From NCBI GenBank assembly GCA_938002705.1, contig CALLAG010000423.1, forward strand, positions 1-9,275: a DNA stretch of 9,275 nucleotides, written 5' to 3'. The DNA comes from an uncultured Saprospiraceae bacterium. Lineage in GTDB: Bacteria; Bacteroidota; Bacteroidia; Chitinophagales; Saprospiraceae. Positions 6,209 to 9,275 of the stretch are shown here, in pieces. Position numbers and translations under genes: made by a program. Positions within the stretch are counted from its first letter, which is position 1; each line of letters begins with the position of its first letter. The notes under the pieces are model-generated. The model was not told the DNA's origin. It saw only the letters and a list, made by a program, of their open reading frames with translations, and searched no databases.

Positions 6209-8533
6209 ATGGAAAAATATATACACCCTCAGCAATTTACATTAGAGTCAGGATCAATAATCAGTGATTTAGAAATTGCCTATAAGACTTATGGCAATAT
6301 AAACTCGGAAAGAGATAATATCATCTGGGTATTCCACGCCATTTCTGGTGACAGTAATGTGCTAGACTGGTGGGCAGAACTTTTCGGAACTGATAAGTTA
6401 TATGATCCTAAATCCTATTTTATCATATGTGCCAATACCTTAGGATCACCCTATGGGTCGACTAAGCCATTGGATTCTGCGTTTCCAAACTTTACAGTAA
6501 GAGACGTCGTACAGGCCCATATGCTATTAGCTGAAAAACTGGAAATTACTCATATCCACACTGCGATAGGTGGTTCTTTCGGTGGGTATCAAGCTTTAGA
6601 ATTTGCCTATAGCTACACTGGAAAAATTAATCACCTCATATTATTAGCATCAAGTGCCAAAGAATCTGCTTGGGGTATTGCTATACATGAATCTCAGCGT
6701 ATGGCCCTACAAGCTGATACGACATTCGGAGAAGTAGACGCCGGTATAGATGGTATGAAGGCTGCCAGAGCCATCGCCATGCTCACGTATAGAACGAGTG
6801 AAGATGTGATAGAAAAACAAACTGATTCTGAGAACACCATAGACAACTTCAAAGCCTCCTCTTACATCAATTATCATGGTGACAAATTCAGTAAAAGATT
6901 TGATGCACTCAGCTTTTACTATCTGACTAAGTGTATAGATACTCACAACATCGGCCGTAACAGAGGTGGTGAAGCCTTAGCGTTAAAGGAGATAGAGATA
7001 CCTACTTTAGTTATAGGATTTGAGTCAGATAAGTTAGTCCCCATACGATTTCAGAAATTCATAGCAGAGCATCTACCTAATGCCATATTTAATGGTTTTG
7101 CATCAGAGTATGGGCATGATGGATTTCTCAAGGAAGGCAAAAAAATCACTCAGAGTATTCAAAATTTCTATTCTAATGCAAGTGCATACAAGGGTACTCA
7201 GAGAGTTGTGCTTAAGTTTGGTGGCACATCATTATATGGAGAGAAGCAACTAAGTAATGTCCTCAATATAGTCAAGGCGGCACAGTCACAAGATGCCTTA
7301 GCTATCATCGTATCTGCAAGAGGTAAGTCTACCACATTTCTTATAGAGTTATACGAAAGAGCCAAGCAAGGATTAGATTTTTCAGAAGCTTTTCTTTCAT
7401 TTAAGGACTACTTACATAATGATACATTAGATCAAGATATTACATCAGAACTCACAGAGTTACACGCTGTGCTATCAGCCATCAGACTATTACAAGATGA
7501 CAGCGAATCCGCTCATGATAGAGTCGTCGCCTACGGAGAGATCATCAGTGCTAAGAGCATAAGCGGATGGCTTAATGATAACGGTATCAAAGCAAAATTT
7601 ATAGATGCAAGACAGATGATCTACACCGAAAAATTGCTGGATGAATTTGAACTAAACATGGAGAAGAGTCGTACTGCCACACAGAGTATCATATCAGACA
7701 TAGCTACGGATACAGTAGCCATCATCACAGGTTATATAGCCAGTAGTGAGCATAACAAGACAGTTACACTAGGTAGAAATGGTAGTAATTATACCGCCTC
7801 ATTAGTCGCTAATTTTATTCAAGCTAAAGAAATGCAAAACTGGACTGACGTAGATGGAATATACAGCGCTAACCCTAAGCAAGTAGACAACGCTGTAAAA
7901 ATCAGTAACATGACCTACAGAGAAGCTAACGAGTTAGCTAATTTTGGTATGAAACTCCTACACCCAAAGACCATCTTGCCGCTGATGCAATCTAAGATCC
8001 CACTTGTCATTAAGAGCACACTTAACCTTGATGCAGCTGGTACACGTATAGACTATACAGGTGGTAAGAAGGGCATCAAAGCAGTCACAACAATAGAAGA
8101 CATAAGCTTAGTCACCATAGAAGGATCAGAATTATCTCATAAGATCGGTATAGATGCCAGAATATTTACAGCATTACAGAGAAAAAATATTAATGTAAAA
8201 ATGATATCTCAAGCGTCTTCTGAGAGAGGTATAGGCTTCGTCATATCATATGGCGATGCCACTACAGCAGAATTAGAACTCAATAAGGAATTCAAAAATG
8301 AATTAAGACTGCAGCAGATCTCCAGTATAAGGTTTAACAATGACATAGGTATCATATCTATAATCGGGAGACATAACTATGCTCTCGAAAAAGCCATATC
8401 TACACTCAGAAATAATAAAATATGGATGCACCTTATAAGCAACAGTATCTCTGGGGAGCTCATATCACTCGTTGTAGATAAGCAGAATGTAGACAAAGCA
8501 GCAAAACTGGTACATCATGAAATATTGATATAA
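6209..8533 (+). CDS. metX: Fusion of homoserine O-acyltransferase (MetX) and ThrA-like aspartate kinase
   Basis: One uninterrupted 774-residue frame joins two enzymes. Residues 1 to about 322 are an alpha/beta-hydrolase of the MetX family, which acylates homoserine. It has the nucleophile Ser123 in GGSFGG, Asp274 in GFESDKLVP and His303 in SEYGHDGF, plus FHAISGDSN, the CANTLGSPYGST block and KFSKRFDALSFYYLT. It is shorter than usual MetX (350-380), with a reduced loop after GST. A linker of about 10 residues leads to aspartate kinase from about 332: KFGGTS (336-341), VSARGK, AYGE (Glu444), GRNGSNYTA (522-530), WTDVDGIYSANP and LLHPKT. Two ACT domains follow (about 632-774; SQASSERGIGF resembles E. 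coli ThrA). The homoserine dehydrogenase part of ThrA is absent, and Asn527 stands where relatives have Asp. It lies 6 nt after metZ, so it should share riboswitch control. Acetyl versus succinyl donor is undecided. Confidence 0.93.
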   Translation: MEKYIHPQQFTLESGSIISDLEIAYKTYGNINSERDNIIWVFHAISGDSNVLDWWAELFGTDKLYDPKSYFIICANTLGSPYGSTKPLDSAFPNFTVRDVVQAHMLLAEKLEITHIHTAIGGSFGGYQALEFAYSYTGKINHLILLASSAKESAWGIAIHESQRMALQADTTFGEVDAGIDGMKAARAIAMLTYRTSEDVIEKQTDSENTIDNFKASSYINYHGDKFSKRFDALSFYYLTKCIDTHNIGRNRGGEALALKEIEIPTLVIGFESDKLVPIRFQKFIAEHLPNAIFNGFASEYGHDGFLKEGKKITQSIQNFYSNASAYKGTQRVVLKFGGTSLYGEKQLSNVLNIVKAAQSQDALAIIVSARGKSTTFLIELYERAKQGLDFSEAFLSFKDYLHNDTLDQDITSELTELHAVLSAIRLLQDDSESAHDRVVAYGEIISAKSISGWLNDNGIKAKFIDARQMIYTEKLLDEFELNMEKSRTATQSIISDIATDTVAIITGYIASSEHNKTVTLGRNGSNYTASLVANFIQAKEMQNWTDVDGIYSANPKQVDNAVKISNMTYREANELANFGMKLLHPKTILPLMQSKIPLVIKSTLNLDAAGTRIDYTGGKKGIKAVTTIEDISLVTIEGSELSHKIGIDARIFTALQRKNINVKMISQASSERGIGFVISYGDATTAELELNKEFKNELRLQQISSIRFNNDIGIISIIGRHNYALEKAISTLRNNKIWMHLISNSISGELISLVVDKQNVDKAAKLVHHEILI

Positions 8534-8584
8534 TGCAGTATTATCTAATGTCTACAGATAAATAGAAACTCAAATGTCATTAGC

Positions 8585-8610
8585 TAACAATAGTGGTTAA
8601 ACTATCGTTA
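8585..8610. other. Stem-loop between metX-AK and the thioredoxin gene
   Basis: TAACAATAGT (8585-8594) pairs with ACTATCGTTA (8601-8610) at 9 of 10 positions around a 6-nt loop. No T-run follows, so it is not a normal terminator, and I found no better one for the met operon. A second sequence, ACTATTGT at 8633-8640, is an exact complement of ACAATAGT (8587-8594) and could compete for the same left arm. Confidence 0.5.
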
Positions 8611-8636
8611 ACACAGGCACCTTTATGGTCTAACTA

Positions 8637-8667
8637 TTGTAATAGATATGTAGATTATTTACTTTCA
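8637..8667 (+). promoter_or_regulatory. Weak promoter candidate for the thioredoxin gene
   Basis: TTG (8637-8639) and TACTTTCA (8660-8667) are 20 nt apart, the spacing of Bacteroidota -33 and -7 elements, but the second box has two mismatches to TAnnTTTG. It is offered only because the 166-bp gap before the gene suggests its own promoter. Confidence 0.25.
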
Positions 8668-8699
8668 CTACAGAATTACTTAACAAAACTTATAAACTA

Positions 8700-9197
8700 A
8701 TGAAGATACTTTCCTTTATAGCAATTATTGCAACTTTCGTCATGTCATCGGCTTTTAACTCACCATATAGCACAATCCCATCTGTAGAGCTCAAAACCCT
8801 CGATGGTAAGACAGTCAATATTAAAGATTACGTAGGTCAAGGAAAGATAACTGTAGTTAGTTTCTGGGCAACGTGGTGTAGCCCTTGTAAGAGAGAATTA
8901 GATGCTATCTCAGAAGTATATCCAGACTGGCAGGAAGATCACAATGTAGAGCTAATAGCTATTACGATAGATGACTCACGATCACTGGCCAAAGTACCAG
9001 CACTTATAGAAACTAAAGGATGGGAGTATACAGTACTCGCAGACGTCAAGCAAGAGCTTAAGAAAGCACTGAATTTTCAGACTGTTCCACAGACATTCTT
9101 ATTAAATGAGAAAGGTGAGATAGTATATTCACACACAGGATACAGCCCAGGTGATGAGTACGAATTAGAAGAAAAAATAGTAGCATTAGCTAATTAA
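8700..9197 (+). CDS. Exported TlpA/ResA-type thioredoxin-like protein
   Basis: The protein has 165 residues. An N-terminal signal sequence (MKILSFIAIIATFVMSSAF, cleavage near residues 18-21) indicates export to the periplasm; there is no lipobox cysteine. The rest is a compact thioredoxin fold of the TlpA/ResA/AlkC-TSA kind: VELKTLDGKTVNIKDY at the start, VSFWATWCSPC with active-site Cys60 and Cys63, the AITIDD strand, and a cis-proline in TVPQTF (Pro130). With the CSPC motif it is expected to reduce disulfides outside the cytoplasm, for example in cytochrome c or other envelope proteins, but the partner is unknown. The ATG at 8700 follows an A/T-rich stretch and is the only start that gives a signal peptide. 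It is separated from the met operon by 166 bp and followed by its own terminator, so it is probably transcribed alone. Confidence 0.92.
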   Translation: MKILSFIAIIATFVMSSAFNSPYSTIPSVELKTLDGKTVNIKDYVGQGKITVVSFWATWCSPCKRELDAISEVYPDWQEDHNVELIAITIDDSRSLAKVPALIETKGWEYTVLADVKQELKKALNFQTVPQTFLLNEKGEIVYSHTGYSPGDEYELEEKIVALAN

Positions 9198-9220
9198 TAG
9201 CTGATACACCTACGATATAG

Positions 9221-9247
9221 AAGCCACTTGAGAAAGTGGCTTTTTTT
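9221..9247 (+). terminator. Rho-independent terminator after the thioredoxin gene
   Basis: A perfect 9-bp stem (AAGCCACTT at 9221-9229, AAGTGGCTT at 9234-9242) encloses a GAGA tetraloop and runs into seven Ts, 23 nt after the stop codon. The last 28 nt of the window hold nothing recognisable. Confidence 0.94.
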
Positions 9248-9275
9248 ATACCCCTACTTAATAAAAACTTAGTAT

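Noticed and set aside
4632..8599. Nine-base match TAGTGGTTA shared by the heptamer tract and the gap after metX-AK
   Set aside because: Too short for AT-rich DNA; the second site has no heptamer phase around it.
8534..8699. Search for a small gene in the gap before the thioredoxin
   Set aside because: Frames are short and interrupted by stops, with no recognisable start context.

Overview
The window reads as chromosomal DNA of an AT-rich member of the Bacteroidota (Flavobacteriia or Saprospiria-like; I cannot place it more finely). The evidence is two outer-membrane proteins of a Bacteroidota DUF3078-like type, no Shine-Dalgarno sequences but A-rich stretches before the start codons, a promoter candidate of the Bacteroidota TAnnTTTG type, and enzyme variants typical of the phylum. 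Every real gene is on the + strand. I see no mobile elements, CRISPR arrays, tRNA or rRNA genes.

Layout. Positions 1-605 hold the 3' part of a DUF3078-like barrel gene, closed by a terminator. Positions 790-1749 hold a second, complete paralogue with a signal peptide and a coiled coil, followed by a terminator that ends about 11 nt before the next gene. Positions 1817-4603 hold polA, a full three-domain DNA polymerase I with proofreading residues intact. Positions 4604-5020 are non-coding: a six-copy heptamer repeat right after the polA stop, two inverted repeats, and a clear SAM-I (S-box) riboswitch at 4845-4952. The riboswitch leads into a two-gene operon, metZ (5021-6202) and a single-ORF fusion of MetX homoserine O-acyltransferase with a ThrA-like aspartate kinase (6209-8533). 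After a 166-bp gap with a stem-loop comes an exported TlpA/ResA-type thioredoxin (8700-9197), closed by a strong terminator.

How the genes work together. The riboswitch operon makes a methionine module. Aspartate kinase starts the aspartate pathway, MetX activates homoserine by acylation, and MetZ swaps the acyl group for sulfide to give homocysteine. SAM, the product further down, is sensed by the leader RNA. The two steps between kinase and MetX (aspartate-semialdehyde dehydrogenase and homoserine dehydrogenase) are not encoded here. The other genes (barrel proteins, polA, thioredoxin) look like separate transcription units.

The most interesting item is the MetX-aspartate kinase fusion under SAM-I control. 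Most of the rest is ordinary housekeeping, and I found no convincing new defence or mobile system.
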